Below, piece after piece: positions 32,138 through 40,805 of a stretch of DNA of 64,000 nucleotides; position 1 is the stretch's first letter, and each line of letters begins with the position of its first letter. Origin of the DNA: Luteimonas fraxinea (GTDB lineage: Bacteria > Pseudomonadota > Gammaproteobacteria > Xanthomonadales > Xanthomonadaceae); assembly GCF_021233355.1 (NCBI RefSeq), contig NZ_CP089507.1, positions 2,915,001 through 2,979,000 on the forward strand, written 5' to 3'. A program made the position numbers and the translations under genes. Under the pieces are notes generated by a model. It made no database searches and was not told the origin of the DNA. It saw only the letters and a list, made by a program, of their open reading frames with translations.

Positions 32138-33811
32138 ATGGCGATCTATCACACGCGTGTCAAAGTCTTCAGTCGCTCGAAGGGGCACAGCGCCGTTGCG
32201 GCAGCTGCATATCGAGCAGGCCTTGCGCTGCTCGACAAAATGACCGGGGTCCGCCACGACTACACAAGACGAGGCGGTGTCGTGGCGAACTTGTGCTTGG
32301 CCCCGAAAGGCGCACCGGAATGGGCGGTAGATCCAACCCGAGTTTGGGGCGCCGCGCAGGATGCCGAGCGACGCAAGGATGCCGCGCTGGCCCGTGAATT
32401 TGAGATCTCGTTACCGCATGAGCTCGATGACGCCCAACGGCTGAAGCTTGTCGAGGCGATCGGGCAGGCATTGATCGATCGCTATGGCTTTGCAATCCAA
32501 GCAAGCATCCATGCCCCGGACCCGCCGGACGGATTGAATCACCACTGCCACTTCCTTGCGACGACACGCCGAATGGGTGAATCGGGCTTGGGCGAGAAAA
32601 CGAGAGAACTCGATGGAGGCGCCGAAGGTCGTCGGCAGGTCGAATGGGTGAGGGCGCTCGTAGCCGAGAAGATCAACGACCACCTGGAACGCGCGGGACA
32701 GACCGAGCGAGTGGACCACAGGAGACTGGATGTGCAAGCGCTGGACGCATTGAGTCGAGGTGACTTGGAGGCCGCAGCGCGTCTCTCTCGTCGGCCAACT
32801 CTGCACGAAGGGAAGGCTGCTACGGCAGCGCGCAAGCGAGGGGTAATCACCGAGCGACGCGAGGTCAACGATTCGATTAAGCGAGCCAATGCAGATCGAT
32901 TGGAAGACAGGCTCGCGCAGCTCAGGCGGGAGGGCAGGCTAATGAGCACCCCTGCGGGCCACTCACACGCGGCCGCTGTTTCGGAGCGCCGTGCGCAAGT
33001 GGCGTTACCCACCACTAGGCCGCAGGCTCCGATCTCTGATCTCGCGAGCACCGTCAGGTTCGCGGCATCGGTCCGGAAGGTCAGCTACCGTACCGGCGAC
33101 AAGGTTGCGGACACACTTGCGATGGAGCAGCGCGAACGCGAGGCGGAGATAGAGCGCCTCATGCTTGAATGCGCGCGTATCTACCTGGACAACCTCAACG
33201 CATCGTTGCGCGCTGTCCTTCGAGGTATGGCGTCCATCCTCCTTGAGCCCAAGGCTATCTCGCAGTTCCATGGATCGTCGCGACGACTACTTTCCGATGT
33301 CAAAGACCTTCATGGCGCCATGGTGCGGGCGGAGCGGGATACCTCGCGGTTTCGCCGCCGCATGGCGATCCAAGATCGAGCGGAACACGATCTGAGCTCC
33401 GCGAAGCTTGAGCTTGATCAGTTCGACACTGATCAGCCGAAGGCGGGGCTTTGGACGAGACGAGAGTGGGCTGAGCGCCGGCGCCGGAAGGCAGAACGCG
33501 TTGCCGACTTGTCTCAGGCATGCGCGGAGGCGACAGCCGCAACCAATCCAGCAGCGCAAGTCCGCTACAAGCGAAAAGCGGATGAGAGCTTGCATGCGCT
33601 CGCATGGGCTGGAAAGCAGTTTGCGTCCAACTACCTCATGCAGCTGTCTTCCTCGCTCTCCCTTCCCGAAGAGACAGCAAGCGACGAACTGGACGAAGAG
33701 CTCAGTGGTGCGAAGAAGAAAGGGCGTCGTCGTGTCTCACAGAAGCCGGGCGTGCAAGTGCCGCCGCCTGCCAAGTTCATTCCGGGCACGGGGCCACGCG
33801 CGCGCATCTAA
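32138..33811 (+). CDS. MobA/MobL-family relaxase
   Basis: 557 aa; ribosome site CGGAGG before the ATG. The N-terminus (MAIYHTRVKVFSRSKGHSAV) and AAAYRAG motif (Tyr26 a candidate nicking residue), and the metal-binding motif DGLNHHCHFLATTRRMG near residue 130, identify the MobA/MobL nickase domain (to ~230). The rest is helical and basic, with a RRREWAERRRRK-like stretch near 445, and lacks helicase or primase domains. Relaxases nick oriT and pilot the strand during conjugation. No type IV secretion genes are present, so the element would be mobilised in trans. Confidence 0.9.
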   Translation: MAIYHTRVKVFSRSKGHSAVAAAAYRAGLALLDKMTGVRHDYTRRGGVVANLCLAPKGAPEWAVDPTRVWGAAQDAERRKDAALAREFEISLPHELDDAQRLKLVEAIGQALIDRYGFAIQASIHAPDPPDGLNHHCHFLATTRRMGESGLGEKTRELDGGAEGRRQVEWVRALVAEKINDHLERAGQTERVDHRRLDVQALDALSRGDLEAAARLSRRPTLHEGKAATAARKRGVITERREVNDSIKRANADRLEDRLAQLRREGRLMSTPAGHSHAAAVSERRAQVALPTTRPQAPISDLASTVRFAASVRKVSYRTGDKVADTLAMEQREREAEIERLMLECARIYLDNLNASLRAVLRGMASILLEPKAISQFHGSSRRLLSDVKDLHGAMVRAERDTSRFRRRMAIQDRAEHDLSSAKLELDQFDTDQPKAGLWTRREWAERRRRKAERVADLSQACAEATAATNPAAQVRYKRKADESLHALAWAGKQFASNYLMQLSSSLSLPEETASDELDEELSGAKKKGRRRVSQKPGVQVPPPAKFIPGTGPRARI

Positions 33812-33973
33812 GTGCGGTCGCCTTGTCCCCCTGACAAGCTCAGTTCAGGAAATCGCCTTCGACCGTAGTCAGCCTTACAGGACCATCGAGCATCGGTGGT
33901 CTGGTCTGCGCATCGAGAAGGGCTTGGTCAGCAAGCCCTATCAGATCGCTGCCCCCCGAGCGCTTTGCTGACC

Positions 33974-34231
33974 TCAATGAAGCGTTCGATCATCCGCGCG
34001 AGCTGGCGGATCGCGATCCGCAGCATCAACAGTTTTCGTTTTCAGCGATGGAGTCGTGGGTAGAGCAGTCGCAGACGGAGCTGCGCTCGCGGTTCCCCGC
34101 CGGATCAGCTCCTCTGCAAGTGCTAACGAGTGGGCGATGTCATGCGAACGGTCGGCGAGTTTGCGGCTCTCGCTTTGGCCAACTAGGACACTAAGTATCT
34201 GGCCGGCAATTTTTAACTTGATCTCTGGCAT
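33974..34231 (-). CDS. Small hypothetical protein
   Basis: 85 aa from the ATG at 34231 with a ribosome site (GAGGAG). Starts MPEIKLKIAGQILSVLVGQS; a short beta start, a charged helix (HDIAHSLALAEELIRRG), and an Ala/Pro/Thr-rich tail. No family recognised. It is convergent with the relaxase gene. The good ribosome site supports a real gene. Confidence 0.45.
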   Translation of the reverse strand: MPEIKLKIAGQILSVLVGQSESRKLADRSHDIAHSLALAEELIRRGTASAAPSATALPTTPSLKTKTVDAADRDPPARADDRTLH

Positions 34232-34835
34232 GGAGCGCTCCTCGCGCTGGTGGGGTGCCTCCATAGGACTGGTATTTGCGTTTAACGCAAGTAGATGATC
34301 ATCACAAAACGGGCGAATTTTGTATCCAAAGCAGAATGTCTATCGGTGACATTGCGCGGAACGAACAATTTTCTCGCGACTGGAGTTCAACCCATCAATA
34401 GCGTTACGGCTTCCCTCCACTACAAAGATCCTCTGCCAGAAGCGGCGCCTTGCTCGGCGCACCTAGCCTTGCATAGCCTGGCGGGTCGAATCTCTCTCAG
34501 CTTTCGCTGAATCAGAGTTCAGTAAAATCGTATGTAGACACAGCTACATGATCTAGCAATGACAGAGTGGGTGGTAACTTGATACCAACGCGAGCCGATG
34601 ATGCCCTTGCCCCCGCTAACATTGGAGCTTGAACAGGACGAACGCATCCGAAAAAATCCACGCCCAACAACCCTCGCCGAGATAGCCAGGCGGTAGTAGC
34701 CCAAAGCGTGATGCGGGGTTGCCGAGTAGGACCGTGAGAACTCGTGTCCGGAGGTGGCCGCGATACCCAAGCTCCCAAGCGCTGTGAGAATTTCTCCGGT
34801 GCTTTCCCCTAAATTCCATCAATTAGGACAACGCA
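34232..34835. other. Gene-poor region
   Basis: About 600 bases with short open frames on both strands, none with a good start or protein-like composition throughout. Probably decayed DNA. No repeat or terminator stands out. Confidence 0.35.
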
Positions 34836-35183
34836 ATGAAAATGTTTTTGATCCCCCTGTGCGCAATCGCGCTTGTTGCGTGTAATGGGGAGGAACCGGC
34901 GAGCTCACCGCCCACCGAAACCCCGACCGCCGCTGCGCCGGTCGCACCCGCTTCGCCGGTAGCAGCTCCGGCAGATGGCACTCCTCAGAGTTATGGCAAT
35001 GACATGCTGCCCAGCGCAGAGGTTATCGCCTTCGAGAGCGCGGATAAGCAGCATGGATACACCGACGCACGCATTGAGTGGGATGAGAACAACTGTGCCG
35101 TTTACGAGGGCGTTGCCCCGAATGGTGAGCGAGCCCGCCATCCGCTGGTGGCTCAAGACAATCAGCCGATCTGCTCACGATAA
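34836..35183 (+). CDS. Small lipoprotein with Pro/Ala-rich linker
   Basis: 115 aa; AGGA 6 nt before the ATG. Lipoprotein signal MKMFLIPLCAIALVAC (Cys16), then a Thr/Pro/Ala-rich spacer of ~35 residues and a small acidic C-terminal domain with two cysteines (NNCAVYEGVAP, QPICSR). Likely anchored in the envelope. The last gene of the accessory region before the tRNA scar. Function unknown. Confidence 0.65.
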   Translation: MKMFLIPLCAIALVACNGEEPASSPPTETPTAAAPVAPASPVAAPADGTPQSYGNDMLPSAEVIAFESADKQHGYTDARIEWDENNCAVYEGVAPNGERARHPLVAQDNQPICSR

Positions 35184-35671
35184 GCTTCTAGGGGGCCGCG
35201 CAGCCGTTCGACAAAGTGCGGCCCCTCCTCCCGCTCCTGGCGCGGTTCGATCCCGATGGAGCACGAACTGGTCCAGAACGCGCCGAAGGAATTGGTTGAT
35301 CGCGGCGGCGCAGGCTACGCGGAAGAGAAGTCGTTTCCTGGGGGCCACTTCGAGACCATCGAGATCGCTGGATGCGGTCAGTCACTGGGTTTGTTGAAGG
35401 CTATGTTCGGAGGCCAAGCGCTTTCCTGCTCAGATGTCCAGACATGTTCTTTACTAGGACACCAGGTTGGCTCCGCGCTTGGGGCAGGCTTGTCTAGGAG
35501 CGAAACGACCAAGGAAGATGAGTCGATCCTGCTTCGTTTGACAAAGCGTCTTGCCCTTCGCATCCGAGATGCGATACGTTCTTCGCCGATTTCAGGGTAT
35601 CGATCTTGATATCGTGATTTCGGGCCAATCGATTGATAAGCCATTGATTGGTAAGGTTAAATGGAGTGGGA
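35184..35671. other. Element end without supported gene
   Basis: Between the last lipoprotein and the tRNA remnant, where an intact integrase gene would often sit, only short doubtful frames are seen (for example 35256-35609 on + and 35378-35644 on -). No catalytic motif of a recombinase is visible here. Confidence 0.35.
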
Positions 35672-35694
35672 GTCGATTCCCTTCACCCGCTCCA
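35672..35694 (+). other. tRNA-Gly 3'-end remnant, attachment-site half
   Basis: TCGATTCCCTTCACCCGCTC followed by CA is the T-loop, 3' T-stem, 3' acceptor strand and CCA of a bacterial tRNA-Gly starting GCGGGTG (anticodon CCC type). The 5' part of the tRNA is absent: upstream bases no longer pair. A terminator follows at 35718. This is the duplicated 3' end left at the far side of an element integrated in a tRNA gene; the intact tRNA should lie at the other end, outside the window. Confidence 0.8.
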
Positions 35695-35717
35695 ACCGGT
35701 GTGTGTGACATCCGTGC

Positions 35718-35748
35718 GGCGACACCATCGAACTGGTGTCGCCGTTTT
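35718..35748 (+). terminator. Rho-independent terminator (former tRNA-Gly terminator)
   Basis: GGCGACACCA-TCGAAC-TGGTGTCGCC followed by G and four T. It sits 23 bp after the tRNA CCA end, so it was probably the native terminator of the tRNA gene before the insertion. Confidence 0.8.
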
Positions 35749-35794
35749 CGTTGGTGGCCCGTCTCTCTTCGCTGTGTGCCTGTCCGGTGATTCG

Positions 35795-36718
35795 ATGAAG
35801 CTCGCGATCCTCTCCCGCAACACCAAGCTCTACTCCACCCGTCGTCTGGTCGAGGCCGCGCGCGTGCGCGGGCATACCGTGCGCGTGCTCGATCCGCTGC
35901 GCTGCTACATGCGCATCAGCAGCGAAGGGTTCTCGATGCGCTACAAGGGCAAACCGGTCGTCGGCTACGACGCGGTGATTCCGCGTTTCGCGGCGTCGGT
36001 CACGCGTTACGGCAACGCGGTGCTGCGCCAGTTCGAACTGATGGGCACGTTCGCGCCGAATCCGTCGGCCGCGTTCGCGCGTGCACGCGACAAGCTGCTG
36101 TGTCAGCAGCTGCTCGCCGCCGAAGGGCTCGGCTTGCCGGTCACGGTGTTCGGCGACAACCCGGACGACACGGATGATCTGCTGGCGATGCTCGGTCCGC
36201 CGCCGCACGTCATCAAGCTCAACGAAGGCAGCCAGGGCGCGGGCGTGATGCTCACCGAAAAGCCGTCGGCATCGCGCGGTGTCGTCGAGGCGCTGCGCGG
36301 TCTGTACGCGAGTTTCGTGATGCAGGAATTCATCGCCGAAGCGCAGGGCGCGGACCTGCGTTGTTTCGTCGTCGGCGACCGGGTGATCGGCGCGATGCAG
36401 CGTCAGGCGCCGCCGGGTGATTTCCGATCCAACCTGCACCGGGGTGGCACGGCCAGCCCTGTCGAGACGACGCCGGAAGAACGCGCGGCCGCCGTCCACG
36501 CCGCGCAGGTCATCGGCCTCGGCATCGCGGGTGTCGATCTGATCCGCTCCGCGCGCGGTCCGCTTGTGCTGGAGGTCAACGCGTCACCGGGTCTGGAAGG
36601 CATCGAGGAGGCGACCAGCGACGACATCGCGGGCGGCATCATCGAGTACCTGTCGGCCCATGTCGCGGCGAAGCCACCCACCCGGCGCGCACGGCGTACG
36701 ATTCCGAACGGAACTTGA
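35795..36718 (+). CDS. rimK: RimK-family ATP-grasp L-glutamate ligase
   Basis: 307 aa from the ATG at 35795. An N-terminal RimK pre-ATP-grasp domain ([20 protein letters not shown]...GYDAVIPR) is followed by the ATP-grasp domain: [16 protein letters not shown] with the nucleotide-binding loop, [20 protein letters not shown], and the metal-binding end [14 protein letters not shown]. RimK adds glutamates to the C-terminus of ribosomal protein S6, and relatives modify other peptides. Length matches the family (~300). High GC marks the return to core genome. The first ~75 bp downstream of the tRNA terminator should contain its promoter. Confidence 0.9.
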   Translation: MKLAILSRNTKLYSTRRLVEAARVRGHTVRVLDPLRCYMRISSEGFSMRYKGKPVVGYDAVIPRFAASVTRYGNAVLRQFELMGTFAPNPSAAFARARDKLLCQQLLAAEGLGLPVTVFGDNPDDTDDLLAMLGPPPHVIKLNEGSQGAGVMLTEKPSASRGVVEALRGLYASFVMQEFIAEAQGADLRCFVVGDRVIGAMQRQAPPGDFRSNLHRGGTASPVETTPEERAAAVHAAQVIGLGIAGVDLIRSARGPLVLEVNASPGLEGIEEATSDDIAGGIIEYLSAHVAAKPPTRRARRTIPNGT

Positions 36719-37057
36719 ACGTTTTTTTTCCGGATTTCGACGGCGGCCTCCCTAATCTGCACGTCCGGAATGCGCTTGCGCTCTCTCCGTCCCGGGCAAC
36801 CGGGGCCGCAGCGGATGACGGCAATCGGGGCAACACTCCTTCGACCCGGGCGGTTTCCGCCCGGGTCTTTTTGTGTCCCGCCCTGCGTGACGCTGCCAGG
36901 CCGCACAGGCTCGCGTGTCGTGAGCTGTCGCGCCGGGACCGGTTTGTATGCGCGACGACGACGGTCGTCGTGGAAGCATCGCAGTGCTGTGCCATCATCC
37001 GGCGCAGACCCGTATTCACCGTATGCGCCCGAGCGGGCGCGACGCCAAGGACACCCA
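36719..37057. other. Intergenic region with terminator
   Basis: No gene is supported. It holds the terminator at 36844 and, after it, the presumed promoter of the two-component operon. Bases 36760-36840 upstream of the terminator could be the body of a short RNA, but no promoter is clear. Confidence 0.35.
36844..36871 (+). terminator. Rho-independent terminator
   Basis: ACCCGGGCGG-TTT-CCGCCCGGGT followed by CTTTTT. It lies about 125 bp after the rimK stop codon and would end that transcript or an independent short RNA. Confidence 0.85.
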
Positions 37058-37741
37058 ATGCACATCCTCGTCATCGAAGACAACCAGGACATCGCCGCCA
37101 ACCTCGGCGACTATCTTGAAGACCGCGGGCATACCGTCGACTTCGCCGCCGATGGCGTCACCGGCCTGCATCTGGCGGTGGTCCACGATTTCGACGCGAT
37201 CGTGCTCGATCTCAACCTGCCGGGCATGGACGGTCTCGAGGTCTGCCGCAAGCTGCGCAACGATGCGCGCAAGCAGACGCCGGTGCTGATGCTCACCGCG
37301 CGCGACAGCCTCGACAACAAGCTCGCCGGTTTCGATTCGGGCGCCGACGACTATCTCGTCAAGCCCTTCGCGCTGCAGGAAGTGGAGGTTCGCCTCAATG
37401 CGCTCTCGCGTCGTGGCAAGGGCACGCACACGCGCGTGCTCGATGTCGGCGATGTCGAATACAACCTCGACACGCTGGAAGTCCGCCGCGGCAGCAAGCT
37501 GCTGCAGCTCAACCCGACTGCGCTGAAGATCCTGCAGTCGCTGATGGAGGCCTCGCCGGCGGTGGTCACGCGGCAGGAACTGGAAACCCGCGTCTGGGGC
37601 GAGGAACTGCCGGATTCGGATTCGTTGCGCGTGCACATCCATGGCCTGCGTGCGGTGATCGACAAGCCGTTCGATATTCCGTACATCCAGACCCGTCACG
37701 GCATCGGCTACCGCATCGCGGTTCCCGATGCGGTCACCTGA
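37058..37741 (+). CDS. OmpR/PhoB-family response regulator
   Basis: 227 aa. Receiver domain with acidic pair Glu7-Asp8, phospho-acceptor Asp51 (VLDLNLPGMDG), Thr80 and Lys102 (YLVKPF), followed by a winged-helix DNA-binding domain (residues ~128-224; ending IQTRHGIGYRI). The histidine kinase gene overlaps its 3' end by 14 bp, so the pair is co-translated. The stimulus is unknown. Confidence 0.95.
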   Translation: MHILVIEDNQDIAANLGDYLEDRGHTVDFAADGVTGLHLAVVHDFDAIVLDLNLPGMDGLEVCRKLRNDARKQTPVLMLTARDSLDNKLAGFDSGADDYLVKPFALQEVEVRLNALSRRGKGTHTRVLDVGDVEYNLDTLEVRRGSKLLQLNPTALKILQSLMEASPAVVTRQELETRVWGEELPDSDSLRVHIHGLRAVIDKPFDIPYIQTRHGIGYRIAVPDAVT

Positions 37742-39095
37742 CGCCACCCCGGGCCGACCGGCCCGCACGCGCGGGCGCCGCCGCTACCGGCGACGTCTGC
37801 GCAGTCGCATCATCCTGTCGTTCGTACTGCTCGGTCTCGGGCTCACGACGCTGTTTGCGTTCCTGACCCAGGAAGCGCGCGACCGCGTCGAGAACACGCT
37901 GGTCGAAGACCTGATGAACCGCAACATCGACGAGTACGCGCGGCGCTACTACGTCGATCCGGCGCGCAACCCCGCGGTGCCGCTGGAACAGATCCGGGCG
38001 CGCGTGATCAAGCGTGACCGCTTTCAGGAGCTGCGCCGCGAACAGCCGGACTGGTACGAACTCGGCGACGGCATCCACAACCTCAGTGGCGTCGACGAAG
38101 ACGGCACACCTTTCATGTACAAGCTCGCGGTGCGCAAGACGCCCGACGAGTGGTTTTTTCTCGCCTACGACATGAGCGAGACGATGCGCGGCTCGACGCA
38201 GTTCCAGCGCGCGATCTTCGGTTCGGTCGTCCTGGTGTCGCTGCTGTCGCTGTTGATCGGCTGGTGGTCGGCGGCGCGGGTCATGAGTCCGGTCTCCGCG
38301 CTGGCCAACCGGTTGCGCAGTTCCGGCGACTCGTCGACGCCCGAGGCCTTGGCACCGCATTTCCCGGACGACGAGGTTGGCCAACTCGCGAGCGCGCTCG
38401 ACGACTACGCATTCCGTCTGACCGAAGTCGTGCAGCGCGACCGCGAGTTCAACGCGGACGTCAGCCACGAACTGCGCACGCCGCTTGCAGTGATCAAGGG
38501 CGCGGTGGAACTGCTGCTGTCGCGCCCGGAACTCGACGACAAGACCCGCACGCGCCTTGCACGCATCCAGCGCGCCGAGCAGCAGTGCACGGACCTGATC
38601 AGCGCGCTGCTGCTGCTGTCGCGCAACGAGCGCGGACACGGCGCGACCGATGTCGGCCGCGTGGTCGAACAACTCTTCGATGCGCATCGCGGTCAACTGG
38701 CCGGCAAGCCGCTGACGTTGCGACTCGAAGCCGGCACGCAGCCGCTGATCGTCGATGCGCCCGAGGCGGCGGTGACTGTCGCACTCGGCAATCTCGTCGG
38801 CAACGCGATCAAGTACACGCTCGAAGGCGAAGTGGTGGTGAGGCTGGGTGAGCACACCGTCGAAGTCGCCGATTCCGGCCCGGGCCTCAGCGCAGAAGAT
38901 GCCGCGCGCCTGTTCGAGCGCGGCTACCGCGGCACGCACGCCGAACATTCGCAGGGCGGTGGCATCGGCCTGTCGATCGTGCGGCGACTGTGCGCGTTGT
39001 ACAGCTGGCAGGTACGCGTGGTGCCGGGCGCTGTGCGCGGCGTCGTGGCGACGCTGTCGTTCCGGCCAGAGCGGCCGTCGATGCCGGCGGACTGA
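37728..39095 (+). CDS. Sensor histidine kinase
   Basis: 455 aa. TM1 at ~28-45, a periplasmic domain of about 115 residues, TM2 at ~163-185, a HAMP-like linker (PVSALANRLR), then the dimerisation/phospho-acceptor box with His247 (DVSHELRTPLAVIKG) and the ATPase domain (NLVGNAIKYT, DSGPGLS, GGGIGLSIV). The periplasmic part resembles that of the short-sensor kinases found with PhoP/ColR-like partners but has no named domain. It overlaps the response regulator gene. Confidence 0.95.
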   Translation: MRSPDATPGRPARTRGRRRYRRRLRSRIILSFVLLGLGLTTLFAFLTQEARDRVENTLVEDLMNRNIDEYARRYYVDPARNPAVPLEQIRARVIKRDRFQELRREQPDWYELGDGIHNLSGVDEDGTPFMYKLAVRKTPDEWFFLAYDMSETMRGSTQFQRAIFGSVVLVSLLSLLIGWWSAARVMSPVSALANRLRSSGDSSTPEALAPHFPDDEVGQLASALDDYAFRLTEVVQRDREFNADVSHELRTPLAVIKGAVELLLSRPELDDKTRTRLARIQRAEQQCTDLISALLLLSRNERGHGATDVGRVVEQLFDAHRGQLAGKPLTLRLEAGTQPLIVDAPEAAVTVALGNLVGNAIKYTLEGEVVVRLGEHTVEVADSGPGLSAEDAARLFERGYRGTHAEHSQGGGIGLSIVRRLCALYSWQVRVVPGAVRGVVATLSFRPERPSMPAD

Positions 39096-39134
39096 TACAG
39101 GCGGCGGGGAACGCGCGCGCCGTTCCTCGATGCC

Positions 39135-39716
39135 TTACAGACTCACCCACCAGCAGCCGAGATGCCGGCGCAGGCCGAATACGGTGGTCACCGTGCCGCC
39201 GCCGCTTGCGCCGGTCTGGTCGATCCGCAGCGAGGTGGGTGGACGCTCCGGTGCCGCGGTCGGGATGTCACGCGCGCTGACCCAGCCCGAGAATCCCGTG
39301 CGTTCCTGCGCGACCACCGTCTGCGCCGGGCGTTGTGCGGTGATGTTGACCAGCGGTCGCTGCGCGATCGCATCGAGCCGCTCGAGGATCTGATAGCCAC
39401 CGCTGTGGCTCAGGCCCTGCCAGTGATAGAGGCCGGCCACGCGATTGGTGTCGCGCTGGTCGATCGCGAAACTGAGTTCCTGGATCAGCCCGCGCAACTG
39501 GCGCTGGCAGCCGATGCGCGGCAGGGCGGACGGCGCCGGGCCACGTCGCGGCGTGCTCGTGGTGGCACCCACTGCCGAACAGGCGCGATCGGTGTAGATC
39601 GTGCCGCCGTCGGGCGCGGTGCAGCGGCGCACCTGCGCCGACGCGCCAGCCGGCACGCACACGGCCGCGATCGCCGAGGCGGTCAGCAGCAGGGCGGGGT
39701 AGGGGCGACGGGGCAT
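39135..39716 (-). CDS. Periplasmic DUF4124-type protein
   Basis: 193 aa. Signal peptide (LLLTASAIAAVCVPAGASA-Q), then a DUF4124-like start RRCTAPDGGTIYTDRACS with its paired cysteines, an Arg/Pro linker, a helical segment (LRGLIQELSFAIDQRDTN) and a C-terminal beta domain ending GCWWVSL. Typical of Xanthomonadaceae envelope proteins; function unknown. It sits 55 bp downstream of metF on the same strand and may be co-transcribed with it. Confidence 0.75.
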   Translation of the reverse strand: MPRRPYPALLLTASAIAAVCVPAGASAQVRRCTAPDGGTIYTDRACSAVGATTSTPRRGPAPSALPRIGCQRQLRGLIQELSFAIDQRDTNRVAGLYHWQGLSHSGGYQILERLDAIAQRPLVNITAQRPAQTVVAQERTGFSGWVSARDIPTAAPERPPTSLRIDQTGASGGGTVTTVFGLRRHLGCWWVSL

Positions 39717-39771
39717 CGGCGCAGCCTAGCGGCTGGCCGGTGATGACGACAGTGGCGCCGGGCGCGGCGCT

Positions 39772-40596
39772 TCAGGACAGGCGCGCGAGGACGGCCTGGG
39801 TCGGCTTGGACAGATTGAGCGTGTAGAAATGCAGCGCCGGCGCGCCACCGGCGATCAGGCGTTCGCACAGACTCGTGACCACGTCCGCGGCCAGCTCGCG
39901 GATCGCATCGGCGTCGTCGCCGTGCGCGGTCATCTGCCGCTGCATCCAGCGCGGAATCTCGGCGCCGCAGGCTTCCGAGAACCGGCGCAGCTGGCTGAAG
40001 TTCGAGATCGGCATGATGCCGGGAATGATCGGAATCTCGACGCCCGCGCGGCGCACGCTGTCGACGAAGTGGAAGTAAGCGTCGGCGTTGTAGAAGTACT
40101 GGGTGATCGCGGCGTCCGCGCCGGCATCCACTTTCGCCTTGAAGTGGCGCAGGTCCGCGCGCGCATCGTCGGCCTGCGGGTGGATTTCCGGATAGCAGCC
40201 GACTTCGATGCGGAACCGGTCGCCGAACTCGCTGCGGATGAAGGCGACGAGATCAGCCGCGTACCGCAGATCGCCCGGCTGGCCCATGCCGGACGGCAGA
40301 TCGCCGCGCAGCGCGACGATGCGGTTGCAGCCGATCGCGCGGTAGAGCTTCAGCAGTTCGCGAATTTCCTCGCGGCTGCCGCCCACGCAGGACAGATGCG
40401 GTGCCGCGTCCAGGCCGTGCTGCTGCTTGAGCCGGCGCACGGTCTCGGGCGTGTGGCTCAGCGTCGATCCGCCGGCACCAAAGGTGCACGACACGTATTC
40501 GGGCGCATGCACGGCGAGTTTCTTCGCGGTGCGGTCCAGCTGGCTGCGCTGGTCGTCGGTCTTGGGCGGATAGAACTCGAAGCTGAGCGGGAGCAT
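39772..40596 (-). CDS. metF: Methylenetetrahydrofolate reductase
   Basis: 274 aa from the ATG at 40596, the start that gives the usual MetF N-terminus (PLSFEFYPPKTDDQR). The catalytic Glu of SFEFYPP, the FAD-binding barrel segments (VSCTFGAGGST, HLSCVG, NRIVALRGDLP, GCYPEIHP) and QYFYNADAYFHF are all present. MetF reduces methylene-THF to methyl-THF for methionine synthesis, which links it to ahcY and metK further along on the same strand. In-frame sequence upstream of the ATG is not conserved in style. Confidence 0.95.
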   Translation of the reverse strand: MLPLSFEFYPPKTDDQRSQLDRTAKKLAVHAPEYVSCTFGAGGSTLSHTPETVRRLKQQHGLDAAPHLSCVGGSREEIRELLKLYRAIGCNRIVALRGDLPSGMGQPGDLRYAADLVAFIRSEFGDRFRIEVGCYPEIHPQADDARADLRHFKAKVDAGADAAITQYFYNADAYFHFVDSVRRAGVEIPIIPGIMPISNFSQLRRFSEACGAEIPRWMQRQMTAHGDDADAIRELAADVVTSLCERLIAGGAPALHFYTLNLSKPTQAVLARLS

Positions 40597-40624
40597 GCGC
40601 GGCCTGCGACGACGGAGTGCCTCG

Positions 40625-40630
40625 ATTGTA
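40625..40630 (-). promoter_or_regulatory. Candidate -10 of metF
   Basis: TACAAT on the minus strand, about 30 bp before the metF ATG, matches a sigma-70 -10 box. No good -35 is visible. Confidence 0.4.
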
Positions 40631-40716
40631 TCGCTCGATCGCGATGAAAGCGAAGACCCGGGCACCACCCCGCTGCATGGAACACGCCTTCCCGCCGGCT
40701 CCACGCGCGCCGGACC

Positions 40717-40722
40717 TATAAT
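40717..40722 (+). promoter_or_regulatory. Candidate -10 of mqo
   Basis: A perfect TATAAT lies 83 bp before the mqo ATG in otherwise very GC-rich DNA. The -35 position does not match TTGACA well. Confidence 0.5.
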
Positions 40723-40805
40723 TGGCCGGTCGCCCGGCCCTGTGCCGGGCCGTGCCCCTCGACGGTCCTGGCCGCCGACCGGCGTCCTCCCCCAAGGATC
40801 CCGTC

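Noticed and set aside
35256..35609. 117-aa open frame next to the tRNA scar, considered as integrase or excisionase
   Set aside because: No catalytic residues or helix-turn-helix, no good start; left as part of a gene-poor stretch.
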